Of a DNA stretch of 64,000 nt, positions 46,187 through 57,167 are shown piece after piece. The DNA comes from Hymenoscyphus infarciens (Eukaryota; Ascomycota; Leotiomycetes; Helotiales; Helotiaceae). Both the position numbers and the translations under genes were made by a program. Location: the NCBI GenBank assembly GCA_001414345.1, contig LLCB01000022.1, positions 186,001 to 250,000 of the forward strand. Direction: 5' to 3'. The notes beneath the pieces were generated by a model. The model was given only the letters and a program-made list of their open reading frames with translations, did not search any database and had not been told where the DNA came from. Within the stretch, counting starts at the first letter, position 1; every line of letters begins with the position of its first letter.

Positions 46187-47324
46187 GTAGGTAAGTAACG
46201 AAAGCTGGATGGATGGTCTTGCCCACCTCGAGATTCATGCGCGTCGTCTTCTTACTCGGTCAATTTCGGTCATTCTCAGTCATGGAAAGAGAGAAGAGGA
46301 ACTTCAACTTTACTCGTTAGTACTCTGACATTTCACCATCTAGGCAGCGAGAAAATGGCCCATCTCATTGGAGCATGAGTACGCGGAACACTCGTAAGTG
46401 TCGGGGCTCGTGATTTCCGTTCCGATGGGAGGGCGGCGTGCTGCATTTGAGGTGTTACGAAATGGAAGGGTGAATCTGGTTAGGCTTTCATGTAGGCTGA
46501 TGATCATCGCCTTTTGGTTCGGGCGAAGGTTAACGTTGTGGAAGTAGGTAGGTAGGAGATGAGATGAGATGGATTTACCGAGTATTCCCCCCACCTCCTT
46601 AATTGTCTGTAGATCGCAGACAATTCACAGCCAAACTACCCTTGCACCTGACTGACAATACCAGGGCGGAGTGAGTACTTGTTTATCGCTTTTTTTTATT
46701 TTAGTTTATAGTATCTTGTTTAATGTTTGCTTACGTAGCCTTATATTTGATGGGTTTGGTGGAAAACAGAGACCAAGTAGTGTCGCAATTGTTTTCTATT
46801 GGATATGTCGTGTTCACATAGTAGGTTGAGCAAGGTTCTGTTGCTTTGCAGGGCGTAGGTAGAGCAGGGTGACATTCCGGAATCCGGAGCCGGTGAAGAG
46901 AGCCCTTGGCACCGGCTTAAGGTTGTTTCTTTTCATCTATACGAGCGGAAGATGGTGTGCGGTATTTTCGGTTTGATGCTGGGGAGAGGTCTAAGCCTTG
47001 CTGTTGTGCTTCGCGAGATGCGGGGCGTGGAGTAATTGGCACCCTGCTAATGTGGGTGAGCCAATGAGAGAGATGCTATTAGTTAGCCTCGAGAATGAAG
47101 GGATGGAATGATTCTAGTACTTCCATGGGTTGGGTATCATTTTGTTCGTGCTCGTGCGATTCTGACTTGGGCTGACGCGTGGTGAGTCGGAGTGATTATT
47201 GAAGAGTTTCCGTCTGAGGGGAGAGTTGTGGTTTGTTTAAATTGATCTAGGTGGCCCAGATTTTGGAAGTTGTGTAGACTTTTACATTTCACTTTGAATC
47301 TGTCCTTCAGTTTAAAAAGAAGTC
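46187..47324. other. Intergenic region upstream of the peroxidase gene
   Basis: Composition returns to normal sharply at about 46160-46190. No gene called; an 84-codon minus frame (46340-46594) lacks support. The last 300 bp are the probable promoter and leader of the peroxidase gene. Confidence 0.4.
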
Positions 47325-48335
47325 ATGAATCTACTACTCCTTTCTGTTGTTGCGTCCTTGGGTCTTACGCCTGTATTGGCTGATTCGGATCATGGTGGTT
47401 TTTGGGCTCCTGCTGGACCTGGTGATGGTATGTATTTTTTCTCATATATCTGTATCCAGCTCAAACCAGACTGACTTCATCTCACAGTCAGAGGACCATG
47501 TCCCATGCTCAACACACTAGCAAACCACAACATCCTTCCGCACAATGGCAAAAATCTCACCCAAGAAATTACCGTCAACGCCCTCATTGAAGGTGTAAAT
47601 TTCACCTCGGACCTTGGGAAATTCCTCTTTCAATTCGCAATTGCGACGAACCCGCAGCAGAATGCTACTTGGTTCGATCTGAATCATTTAGGGAGACATG
47701 GTATCCTGGAACATGATGCTAGTTTGAGGTTTGTACACGCCCGAAAACTCACACCTCGCCTATCATCTCATCTCATCTCAGCTCACCGTTCCCAAATTCA
47801 AGCCAAGACTAACATGCCTTCACACAGCCGGGCAGATTCATTCTTCGATCCCGCTGACACCTTCAACCAAGCCATCTTCGACGAAACAACTTCTTACTGG
47901 AAGGAACCTCTCATCGATCTCAACGCAGCAGCTGTCTCGCGTCGAGCTCGAGTGATAACTTCTGCCAAAACGAATCCTGCATTTACCTATACACCGGTGG
48001 CACTGGGATTCGCTTATGGAGAGGTGGCCGCTTACTTGCTGGTCTTTGGGGGTAGTGCCGGGAGGAAGGAGGGCAAGGCGAGGAAGGATTTGGTGGAGTG
48101 GTTCTTTGGTTAGTTTTCCCTCCTGGGAATGATGGGTGAGTTTTCAAAGAGTTGGCTAACGTGTTCTGGTGATTTAGAAAATGAACGGCTACCTACCAGC
48201 TTGGGTTGGAAGACCCCTAGTCCCGCTATTTCCAATTTGGACTTGTGTCAGATGAGTCAGCGAGTTATTAATGCTACGGGGACTACGCAACACCAAGCGG
48301 AAGCGATTCTACCTTGCTCGGATTTTGATGCTTGA
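47325..48335 (+). CDS. Secreted heme-thiolate peroxidase (chloroperoxidase / short unspecific peroxygenase family)
   Basis: Four exons, 47325..47427, 47488..47728, 47828..48108 and 48178..48335, encode 260 residues; all joins keep frame, and introns of 60, 99 and 69 bp have GTATGT, GTTTGT and GTTAGT donors. A signal peptide (MNLLLLSVVASLGLTPVLA) is followed by the family's N-terminal RGPCPMLNTLANHNILPHNG. The PCP cysteine is the axial heme ligand. EHDASLSRADSFFD carries the EHD metal/heme-site motif, and the Glu of FDETTSYW is the likely acid-base catalyst. The length fits short peroxygenases and Caldariomyces chloroperoxidase. The protein should act outside the cell with hydrogen peroxide on halide or organic substrates; the true substrate cannot be read from sequence. 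It is convergent with the unknown gene and about 1.1 kb from the AT-rich element. Confidence 0.9.
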
Positions 48336-48531
48336 TGGTAATGATTCCTTGGTGTTGTTGGAGAGTCGAGAGAGAGAGTAGGAGGACAGAAGTTTAGTTG
48401 AAGGCTGTAGAATTTGAAATCACACGTAAATTAGACGCACGGGTTTGGAGAACTTGCTTTTCATTTCTCTATTGCTACACCCGTTCCCCCAACGAGCATA
48501 CTTGAGGTCGAAGATGCCTCGTATCAATCCA

Positions 48532-48783
48532 AATCTAGAGCCAATGCCCAAGAATGTAATCTAGAGCCAGTGCTCAAGATTATAAAGGTCCAGTCAATAC
48601 TAGAAGAATCTAGAGCCAATGCCCAAGAATGTAATCTAGAGCCAGTGCCCAAGATTATAAAGGTCCAGTCAATACTAGAAGAATCTAGAGCCAATGCCCA
48701 AGAATGTAATCTAGAGCCAGTGCCCAAGATTATAAAGGTCCAGTCAATACCGGAAGAATCTAGAGCAAATGCCCAAGATTGCA
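48532..48783. repeat. 75-bp tandem repeat between convergent genes
   Basis: AATCTAGAGCCAATGCCCAA recurs at 48532, 48607, 48682 and 48757, an exact 75-bp period over three full units and a partial fourth. Within each unit AATCTAGAGCCA occurs twice. Because 75 is divisible by three, frames on both strands stay open across it. It lies just beyond the stop codon of the minus-strand gene and about 200 bp after the peroxidase stop. Confidence 0.95.
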
Positions 48784-48829
48784 AAGGTCTAATTCTCACA
48801 AGTAAACTCGCGATTGGCGAGATTAAGGT

Positions 48830-50627
48830 CTATGCCTCATCCCTAGCCTTTCTTTTTTTCCCTCGCTTCGTGTTCGAGACTGTCGTAAACACCTTGTCGT
48901 CCTCGATATCAAGAACCCCGTCATCACTTTCATCTGGGCGCTGCAGATGATCAAACGCGGAGCCCCCAGCAGAAACCTCGCGACGGTGGTCCTTCGTCAC
49001 CTTGTCTTCCTCGGTCACGACTCGAGTCATAGTAGGAAGGACTGGAATTTGACCTACCAAAGCAAATCTACCTATTTCGTCCAAGGTGAGCCCGGCAGCA
49101 AGCCAACGAGCTCGGACATCGTTAATGTCGGATTCATGACGGAAAGGCGCAAGCAACTTCCAGTTTCTGAGGGCCTTATCCTCAGCGCTTTCGAGAAAGA
49201 CATTTCTTTGGATCTTATCATCGCGCTCTACCCGGGCCCGATATTCCTCCATCTTGGCCTCAGCAGCGTTGCACACGGCCTCGGCAAAAGCTTGATTCGC
49301 CACGACAAATTCTTCACACCATTTCTTCTGTACCTCCTCGGCCTTTTCGATAAGCTCCACCAACTTTGGATCTCTGGGAACAGGCTGGGGGGTAGGTTGT
49401 TTGTAGCCCTGGTACAGTTGGGCGTGAGCCTGAACCCGGGCGCGATCCTTTTCGAGATCCTGTTGGCTGCGAGGATCATTTCGTTGGTTTCTGGGGGGCC
49501 GAGGTGGACCATAGTCGCGGAATTTCTTTCTGTTAGGATTAATGGTGATTTCCCGAGGGGCTTCACCGTTGCGCTCAATCATCCAGTCTCGTGTGTGGAT
49601 GTCAAAGTCAGCGGCTAAGCCGTCTTCGAGATTTTCGGACCAAGCATTGACCATTTCTTCCGCCTCCAGCATCCATCGGGCGAGTTTTCTGTTCAAGGGG
49701 AGCCAGGTTTGATATTTGGGCTCTGGGTAAAAGACCCATTGTCCATTAATCCAGAGGCTACAGAATCTGATTCCGAGCACTTTCTCTGCCAGGTTGGCAA
49801 AGGCCCCCTGGTAGCCAGCAAAGGCCGGCTTCGCGTTTCTTGCCTCGCAAAGAACGGAGTACATGGGATACCCATCTCCTCGCGGCAACATGACTTTACC
49901 GGTGGGGGGTGCGTTCATACCCTGTGAGTAGACGTAGCATTCCAATTTGAATGGTTTGGGAAAGATATCGGGAGTCTCGTCCTTCAGAGGGGTTTTCGCA
50001 TTCTTTGCAGCAACCTGTGCTACAGTTTCAAAATTCGAGGTTCTGTTGTTTCAGTGAGACGACTCATATCGCTCCCCATATTTCTGACCGGGAGGATAAT
50101 CATACTGCTGACGGTAGCCAGATGACTGTGTCGACTGGGAAACGTTTCGATTCGAGGGGTTTGGATTCTGCGCCCGATTTCCACCAGTCCGAGACTCGTT
50201 CTGGGACTTCTTCTTTTTCTGGGGTCTGGCCACAGGAACCTCAAGCCGGTCAAAACCAGGGATGATATCATCATCTTCGTCGGTGTCTGGATCCTGTTCC
50301 ATCTGAGCCTCCGTCATTGCCGGTGGCTTTGGGCACGTAAATTCAGCTTCGGGATCTAGGAAAGGTCAGTCTTCATTCGCCGCTAGATGGTGGTAGTCAG
50401 AAGAGAAGGGGTGTACCGAAGAGCTTCAGAACGGTCTTATCACAAGCCCAGTTTCCGATATGGATTTGTTTGCCGTATTTCTTCACTCCTGCGGCTTGGA
50501 TTTCGTTGTACTTCTCGACAAAGAAATCCTCAGCTGTCATGCCTTCGACTTTCGGAATCTTATTCTTTTTCTTCAATTGGCCAAAGATAGCCACGGTGGT
50601 GGGCCTGTAGACCCAAGGTTTCGGCAT
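48830..50627 (-). CDS. Conserved-looking protein of unknown function, three exons
   Basis: Exons 50417..50627, 50106..50355 and 48830..50042 are joined by 61- and 63-bp introns (donors GTACAC and GTATGA) and give 557 residues. Removing the second intron also removes an in-frame TGA, which supports it. The N-terminus (MPKPWVYRPTTVAIFGQLKK) is basic and contains GNWACDKTVLKLFGDPE. Residues 85-155 are acidic, then Lys/Gln/Asn-rich and disordered. The middle has a globular-looking region (KLECYVYSQGMNAP, GYPMYSVLCEARNAKPAF, FCSLWINGQWVFYPEP) and a basic linker. A long Glu/Lys helix (VELIEKAEEVQKKWCEEF) follows, and the C-terminus ends in a nuclear-signal-like TKRGKKRKARDEA. I do not recognise the family. 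The lysine-rich tail suggests a nuclear or nucleic-acid role; that is inference. Its 5' end faces the 10-kb AT-rich block. Confidence 0.75.
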
Positions 50628-51339
50628 TTCTGCGCGCGTGTGTGTGTGTGTGTTTGTGTTTGTGTTTGGAAGAGGAAAGGTTTGAATTTTCGCCGCGAGA
50701 TGCGTGCGGCTAGATCGCGCTAGTGTAGATCGCGCTAGTGCTAGCGCGCTCCCTTAGCGCGAGTCTAAAGTCAAAGGCGGCGACATGATTTAGGCGGCGA
50801 CAATGTCAAGTTCACTTTATTTGAAGAGTCGCTAAGGCGGCAAGGGGTCAAGCGAGATTACAAGAGTCGCACTTCAACTCAAAGCACTATGAATTGCGTA
50901 TCTTACATGGAAGTTTACTCTTACTTGGGCGTAGCTTGAGCCTCTATAAGCTCCGCAAAAGCTATAAATTAAATCCGTCTCGTGAGATGTGCGAAGTGTA
51001 ACAAGTTCGGAATGTTTTGGCGATAAATTTTTAAGCGAGGGCCCGAGGGAGCAGCGCTATCTTTTGTTAACGACCGCGTTCTGCATAGCGCCCTACTTTC
51101 ACCAACACCATTCTTCTTGGAATTCTTAATTTCGTAAACCTTGATATCGAAATGGGAGACTACTCTAATAAAGACATAATTCTAGTAGATATAGATTTTG
51201 ATCATATATAGAATAGTTACTAGTTATCGCGCCGAGTAAATTAAAGTGTGTTTATTTCTTTAATACTTTACTAATATCTTAGCTTAGAGGTTTGTTTCTT
51301 TGAAGATCTCGACGCTATCTTAATACTATATAGCTATAT
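50628..51339. other. Upstream region with GT repeat and GCGC palindromes, entering the AT-rich block
   Basis: A short (GT)n tract lies at about 50638-50668. At about 50711-50765 the sequence alternates GATCGCGCTAGTG and CTAGCGCGC, including the palindrome GCGCTAGTGCTAGCGC. From about 51130 the composition becomes AT-rich. The region probably holds the promoter of the unknown gene. Confidence 0.55.
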
Positions 51340-51461
51340 TATAACGTATTTTTGGGTTGAAAACGCTCTAAGGAGCTTTGTATTTAGAGGTGAAAACCCT
51401 GCTATATATACAGGGAAAAGGGGACACGTGAGACCCTCTTTTCTATAATATACCCCTTAGG
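51340..51461 (+). repeat. Direct repeat copy 1 (LTR-like), about 122 bp
   Basis: Starts TATAACGTATTTTTGGGTTG and ends near CTATAATATACCCCTTAG. Its partner at 52102-52224 aligns along the whole length with almost only G/A and C/T differences. Confidence 0.8.
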
Positions 51462-52101
51462 TCTAGGAGACAGCTTCTTAGGCCTATAATAAAACTAGAT
51501 TACAAAAGAACCTCTTAACTATATCGTCCTCTATTCCTACTATAGAGAAACCTATAGAGCTATATATATTACTTTAATAGCGATTCTATAGCATTTAAGA
51601 GTAAAGTCTCACTCTCAGATCCTGTCCAACTTCCTCTCTTATACTCTAGCACGTTATTAGCTCTGGCTTTAGTAAAGAGTAGGTGGCGTTCGTAGATATA
51701 GTAGCTCGTAGTCAGCGTTGTACTACTAGCTTTATAGAGTACTAGGCTTCTAGATCGTCTTATCAAGCACCCCTTAGAGTGGCCAGCGCGCCGCTAGGCT
51801 TCCGGTTTGTAATTGCCTACTCGTAGTAGGGCTTTCGCCATATTCGAAGTTAAGAGCGTCCCGTAGAAGAGTCTCGTCCACGCTTATTAGGAGAGTTCTT
51901 ATACGCGCTCGTTAGGAGAGTCTCGTATTCGAAGTTAGGAGAGCCCTGCTTCGAGGGCTTTCAAGTACTCGTCGAACGTAAGCATCGAGGGGTTAGTTAC
52001 GCTAACTCTGATAGTAGAGAGCGTTCTAAATACGTAGTAATACGTTAAATACGTAAGCAGAAGTTGTAGAGTATACTATAAGTGCTAACTAGGCTTATAA
52101 C

Positions 52102-52224
52102 TATAACGTATTTTTAAGTTAAAAACACTCTAAGAAGCTTTGTATTCGGAGGTGAAAACTCTGCTATATATATAGAGAAAAGAGGTCACGTAAGACCCTC
52201 TTTTCTATAATATATATTTTAGAT
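52102..52224 (+). repeat. Direct repeat copy 2 (LTR-like)
   Basis: Same orientation as 51340-51461, 762 bp downstream, more AT-shifted. The pair could be the LTRs of an 885-bp non-autonomous retroelement; no target duplication was identified. Confidence 0.8.
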
Positions 52225-52376
52225 AAAAAGCTTCTATAGCGTTATTTACTAAACCTCTTTCTCTAATATTAATTATATTAACTTTTAAGATAGACGTTAT
52301 AGCGAAATAAGATATATAATAGCGTTTCTAATCTAAAAAATAATCTCGAGACTTTTTATATTTAGCGCTATATAAC

Positions 52377-53223
52377 TAAAAGCTCTAGTAGTTTAGTATA
52401 GTTAGTTATAAGTTAAGCTTCCCTAGTTTGAAAGAGCTAAGGAAAGCTGAAAAAAGTTTTAAAAAGTCTATATCTTAAGAAAAGCTACTATCTTCTTCTT
52501 CTTTATCTCTATAATCCTCTCTATCTAGAGTATTATAGTAGTTCTCTTTAAGTATAGCTATTAAGTATTCTCTATAAGCCTCTTTATTCTTCTCTCTTAT
52601 CTCAACCTTTTTATATATCCTTTATATCTCTTATACTTAAAACTTTCTCTTCTTAATCTACTCCTTCTTCTTCTTTATCTACTCCTTCTCTACCTCTCTT
52701 CTTCTCTACCTCTCTTCTCTACCTCTCTTCTCTACTTCTCTGTTTATCTTTATCTTCTTTCTTCTATCTTTCTTTTTCTCTCTCTACTACTCTATGTTCT
52801 CTACTCTCTTTCTTCTTCTCTTCCTCTCTATCTCCTTCTCTTCCTTCTTCTCTTATCTATATTATTACTATTAAGAGTAGATAGCGTTTTAACTTATAAT
52901 AAACTCTTAATATAAGAAGCTAAAATTAATAAGGTATTTATTAAAGATAAGTTAGATATGTTTTTACTTTAATTAAAGTTGTTTATAATTTCTTAGAAGT
53001 TAGAGACGTTATTACTAGCTAGAATAGTATTAAGAATAAGGTTCTTTTTATATTAAGTAAGTTATAGAGCTATTATTATAATATTAATCTATTTAGAGAA
53101 GAGATTTTAAGATATAGACTTTTTAAAACCTTTTTTAGTAAAACTTTTTTTAGCTTTTCCTTGCTTTTTAAAACTAGAGAAGCTTAACTTATAATAAACT
53201 ATAAGCTATCTAAGAGCTTTTAG
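52377..53223. repeat. Inverted-repeat element, arms about 110 bp
   Basis: CTAAAAGCTCT at 52377 pairs with AGAGCTTTTAG at 53213-53223. The arms continue inward through TTATAAGTTAAGCTTCCCTA and AAAAAGTCTATATCTT, matching in inverted order down to about 52483 and 53107. The 620-bp centre contains a strongly pyrimidine-rich tract (52480-52860). It may be a decayed foldback or MITE element. Confidence 0.75.
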
Positions 53224-53307
53224 AAGAACTAAACTATATTTCTAATTATTCTACTTATTTTAAAAGAAATATAGCTATAGAAAGCTAGAAAGTATTTAGA
53301 TCTTAGA

Positions 53308-53680
53308 TTTTAGAGTATAGAACTCTGATTTTAATTATCTATATTTTAGAGCTTAATACTCTTGAAATTAATAAATTAAAGATTCTAATATCTGACTTTA
53401 GAGTATTAAACTCTAGAAGCTCTTATATTTTAGCGTTTAATACTTTAAAAAAATAATAGTTTAAAAAATCTTTATAAGTTTAATCTTTTAATTATATTAA
53501 TTTTTAAAATATAAAGCTCTAAAAGCTTTTATATTTTAAAGTTTAATACTTTTAAAAACTATAATATCTAACTTCTAAGTCTCTTATATTTTTAGAGTTT
53601 AATACTCTTAAATTAATAGCTTAAAATTTAATCTTTTTTTAACTTATAAATACTTTATACTTTTAGAGTATTAAACTCTT
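53308..53680. repeat. AT-rich palindromic satellite, left block
   Basis: Repeated AGAGTTTAATACTCT-type words and the inverse AGAGTATTAAACTCT, spaced by AT-rich DNA. Same family as 57530-60760, from which it is separated by the nested transposons. Confidence 0.85.
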
Positions 53681-53867
53681 ACTTCGTCTTAGACGAAATA
53701 AAGGTTATTTAGAGATAGATAGAGTCGATATTTCTAATATTTATACTACTAATCTAGTAGATATATATAAACCTAGGTCTTAAGAAGAGTAGAGGAGAAG
53801 TATTATAAGAATTATATAGTAGCGCGCTATTAAAAGAAGATTAGGTAGATGTTTTAGAGAGAGATAT

Positions 53868-54212
53868 TATAATAGCACGAAATATACACAACTATAGAAG
53901 AGGTATATAGAAGTGCGTTTAGTAGAATAACGTATATAAATACTAGGTACTAATATAGAAGAAAAGGCTAAACTAGCCTTTTCTAACTCTAGGAGAGTAG
54001 GCTACTATATATAAGAGGTTTAGACGATAAAAAGAGGTATAAAACCGAATAACGATCTACGTCAGCTAATATAAAAGCCTAAACCTATAAAGTACGTCTA
54101 AAAGCCTAGATATACGTAACCTTCCTAAAACAGATAATATAAGACAACAACTGCTAAAACCTTATATATAGTAGGTACTCCTAGCTATCTAGGATAACGG
54201 TATACTATTATA
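53868..54212. repeat. Left LTR, 345 bp
   Basis: Aligns end to end with 56823-57167. Differences are largely C/T and G/A. Confidence 0.92.
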
Positions 54213-54579
54213 TCCCTCTCTCTTAAAAAAGACTCGTCTCGAGTCTTCTCTCTCTTATTATTCAAGGCTAAATCGGGATAGTATAAGTGTTATATTATTA
54301 TATTATTATAAGTTAGTTAGAGTCTAAATCGTAGCTAACCTAAGTTTAAAGATACTTTATTTATTATAATATTATAAGCGAGATGTCGGCTTTGAATCGA
54401 CTTTGTAGATGCTTATAAAATAGAGACTTCGTTTCTAATCCTTCAATATTAAAGTAAGTATTCGCGTCTACTAAAAGAGTATAGTCTAATCTGTCTAGTA
54501 ATTAGAGAAAGTTCAAAGTTTCAAGTAAATTAGAAAAAGTTTAAAGCAGAGTTAGATAGTGTTTAGTTAAGGTTAACAG

Positions 54580-55010
54580 CGATAACTTAATTAAGAGCTC
54601 ACTTTAGGGTTTCGTCCTAATAGAGAGCGTATTTCAACCGATTCACATCTGATTCGAAAAATTCACTAAAAGAGTATAGGTCTAAAAGAGTTTAGAGTTT
54701 AAAGTTAGAAGCGAATTCAGAGTAGAGTCAGAGACGAACATTAAGAGGTAACGTTATAAGTGACAGTGATGTCTCATTTAAGAGTTCACTTCGAGGGCGT
54801 ACTAATTCACATCTGATTCAAAGAATTCAAATAAAAAAAAGAATATAAGTTCGTTTGAATTAAGGTTAGCGAGGACTTAGAGTAAAGTCAGAACGAAAAA
54901 GTTAATAATATTATAGATAGTAATAACTTAGCTAAGAGGTCACTATCCTTTCAAGAGTGTACTGATTTATATCTAAGTCGAATTTAGATAAAAAAGAACT
55001 TCTAGCTCGG
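54580..55010. repeat. Three degenerate repeats of about 150 bp inside the LTR element
   Basis: Each contains a GAG(C/T)TCACTT or GAGGTCACTA block, then ATCTGATTC or a variant, then a Lys-codon-like AAAA run. They lie just downstream of the left LTR. Confidence 0.6.
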
Positions 55011-55059
55011 CCAGAAGTAAAAGAAAGTAATAAAAGTAAGAAAGACTCCTTACTAGAGT

Positions 55060-55545
55060 TAGTGGGGTTTCAGCTATTTAAAGGCGAAGTTATAGCTAAG
55101 TTATCGAAGTTGAAATTATTATCTAAAGTTTAAGACAACAAAAGGGGTAGTTTTAGGTAGTTAAAGGCGAAGTTGTTTCTAAAGTTATCAGAGTTTCGCT
55201 ATCCGAAGTTCAGGACAACAAAAGAAGTAGTTTCGGCTAGTCAAAAGAGTTATTACCAAAGTTGTCAAAGTTGAAATTATTATCCAACGTTCAGGATAAC
55301 AACAGGTAGGGTTTCAGCTAGTCAAAAGCGTTATTACTAAGTTTAAAAATGCTATCTAATGTTCAAGATAATAAAAAGAGGTAGTTTCAGCTAGTCAAAG
55401 GCGAAGTTATTACCGAAGTTAAAAATACTATCCGAAGTTTAGAATAACAAAAGAAGGAGTTTTAGCTAGTCAAAAACAAAGTTATTACTAAATATTATTA
55501 AAGTTGAAAATTTATTATCTAAGTATCTAGAGACAATAAAAAAAA
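55060..55545. repeat. Tandem repeats of about 60-75 bp inside the LTR element
   Basis: Repeated TTTCAGCTAGTCAAAGGCGA, AAGTTATTACCGAAGTT and CAGGACAACAAAAG blocks, at least six degenerate copies. Confidence 0.75.
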
Positions 55546-55548
55546 GAG

Positions 55549-56650
55549 GTACCAGTTTTAGATACGACATTTATCAGTACTATTGTAAGAACTATGTTAC
55601 TCAGGCCTGTAAGCTGCCTCGTTCTCTTTAAGATACTTAAGAACTTATTCGTTATCTTCTGATTTTAGAAGAAGAGTTACTATTATATTATAGAGAGTTT
55701 AGAGCTAAACTAGACAAGGATAGAGAGGTATTCTTTTAAACCAGAGTGCTAATTATAAGTAACTCAAGGTTTCGACGTGTCTCCTTATCTATAGCTAAAA
55801 GATTATTTACTATTTTAGCAAAGTTATAATTCCAGCGTCTCTTAAGCATAGTAGACGCGTTTCAGAGCTAAGGTATAATCTTATTCTATATATAAAAGAA
55901 GAACTATTACTATTCTCTCCGAGTATAGCTATACTTAAAAAGTAAACGTTTCTTTAGTATAATCTTCTTCTTAATTCTACTTCTATCTCTTTTAACCTTT
56001 ATACTAGCGGCTGAGACTTAGTCCGTAACCACGTAATCGTAGTCTTTTTAGTCCTTTACTAGTAGAGGTTCGAGAGAAGTGGTGGGAAGGCATTAGAGGC
56101 AGCGGTGTCTCTTAAGCGAAAGAGGTCTAAATTAGAGCTTTGAAAAGCAAAGAAGGGTTCAAACGAAGGTTCGAATAAGGGTCGGATCAGTAAGTATTCA
56201 GAGGTAGTATATTTTTAACTTCAAAGTTCGCTTATAATTATATCTATCTCGTGTCTCTAACCGATCGTTTTATTCTTTATATACCGCTATCTCTTCTATA
56301 TATTATCCGTATTTAAGAAGTCCCGCTAGTCTCTTTAACTATTATTATTTCTTCGGGATCTTCTAGATCTTAGTATACGAGTGTGATTCAGAAAGGGTTT
56401 AGAGGGTCTTTCGAAAAGAGGGGTGGTAGTAGCCCTAGAAGAGGGTTATCGCTTAACGCCTCGTAGCGGAACTGAATTTAATATAAAGTCGAAAGGGAGA
56501 GAGAGTATAAGGTTAGGTTCAGAAGCCTTTATAATAACTATATTAACTTATTCACTAATCCTAGGGTTATTAGGATTCTTAGGAATACTTAGTATATTCT
56601 AATCTCTTAACGTGTCTATAACACGATTTTTACCAGCTATCTATATAGAT
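55549..56650 (+). pseudogene. Decayed ORF of the LTR element, about 370 codons
   Basis: One plus frame from about 55549 stays protein-like to about 56650 with many TAA/TAG stops and no TGA noticed. Visible segments include YVTQACKLPRSL, LEEELLLYYREFRAKLDKD, RLFTILAKL and LFNYYYFFGIF. Position and length would suit a Gag-like protein, but there is no zinc knuckle, so this is inference. Confidence 0.6.
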
Positions 56651-56822
56651 ACCAAACCCTAGTATTACTAGCTATCTAGGTAGTCTCTAATTACCTAGCT
56701 ATTTAAGGTTATTCTTAGTATAACTAATCTAAATCAGACCTAAAATAAAAAGAGGTTCGCTAACGTACTCGAAAGAGATATTATTAAGGCTATTACTAGC
56801 AAAGAAGAGTTTAGCCTTTTTA

Positions 56823-57167
56823 TATAATAGTACGAAATATATATAACTATAGAAGAGGTATATAGGAGTACGTTTAGCAGAATAACGTATATAAATACTA
56901 AGCACTAATATAGAAGAAAAGGCTAAACTAGCCTTTTCTAACTCTAGGAGAGTAGGCTACTATATATAAGAGGTTCAGACGACAAAAAGAGGTATAAAAC
57001 CAAACAACGACATACGTTAGCTAATATAAAAGCCCGAACCTACAAAGTACGTCTAAAAGCCTAGACGTATATAACCTTTCTAAAACAGATAATATAAGAT
57101 AATAACTACTAAAACCTCATATATAGCAGGTACTCCTAGCTATCTAGGATAACGGTATACTATTATA
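56823..57167. repeat. Right LTR, 345 bp
   Basis: Pairs with 53868-54212; followed directly by the GATAT duplication. Confidence 0.92.

Larger units (their letters stand above)
53868..57167. mobile_element. 3300-bp non-autonomous LTR element, RIP-mutated
   Basis: Two direct repeats of exactly 345 bp (53868-54212 and 56823-57167) bound a 2610-bp interior. The 5-bp target duplication GATAT lies at 53863-53867 and 57168-57172. The LTR ends read TATAATAG and CTATTATA, consistent with TGTAATAG...CTATTACA after C to T changes at CA/TG. The interior has tandem repeats in its first half and a decayed ORF in the second. I find no reverse transcriptase, integrase or protease motif, so it probably relied on another element. 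Confidence 0.92.

Noticed and set aside
48570..48950. 126-codon plus frame over the 75-bp repeats
   Set aside because: It is open only because the repeat length is a multiple of three and lacks stops; its end overlaps the antisense of the unknown gene.
51569..51766. 65-codon minus frame in the AT-rich block
   Set aside because: Short and isolated between LTR-like repeats, with no similarity seen; expected by chance.
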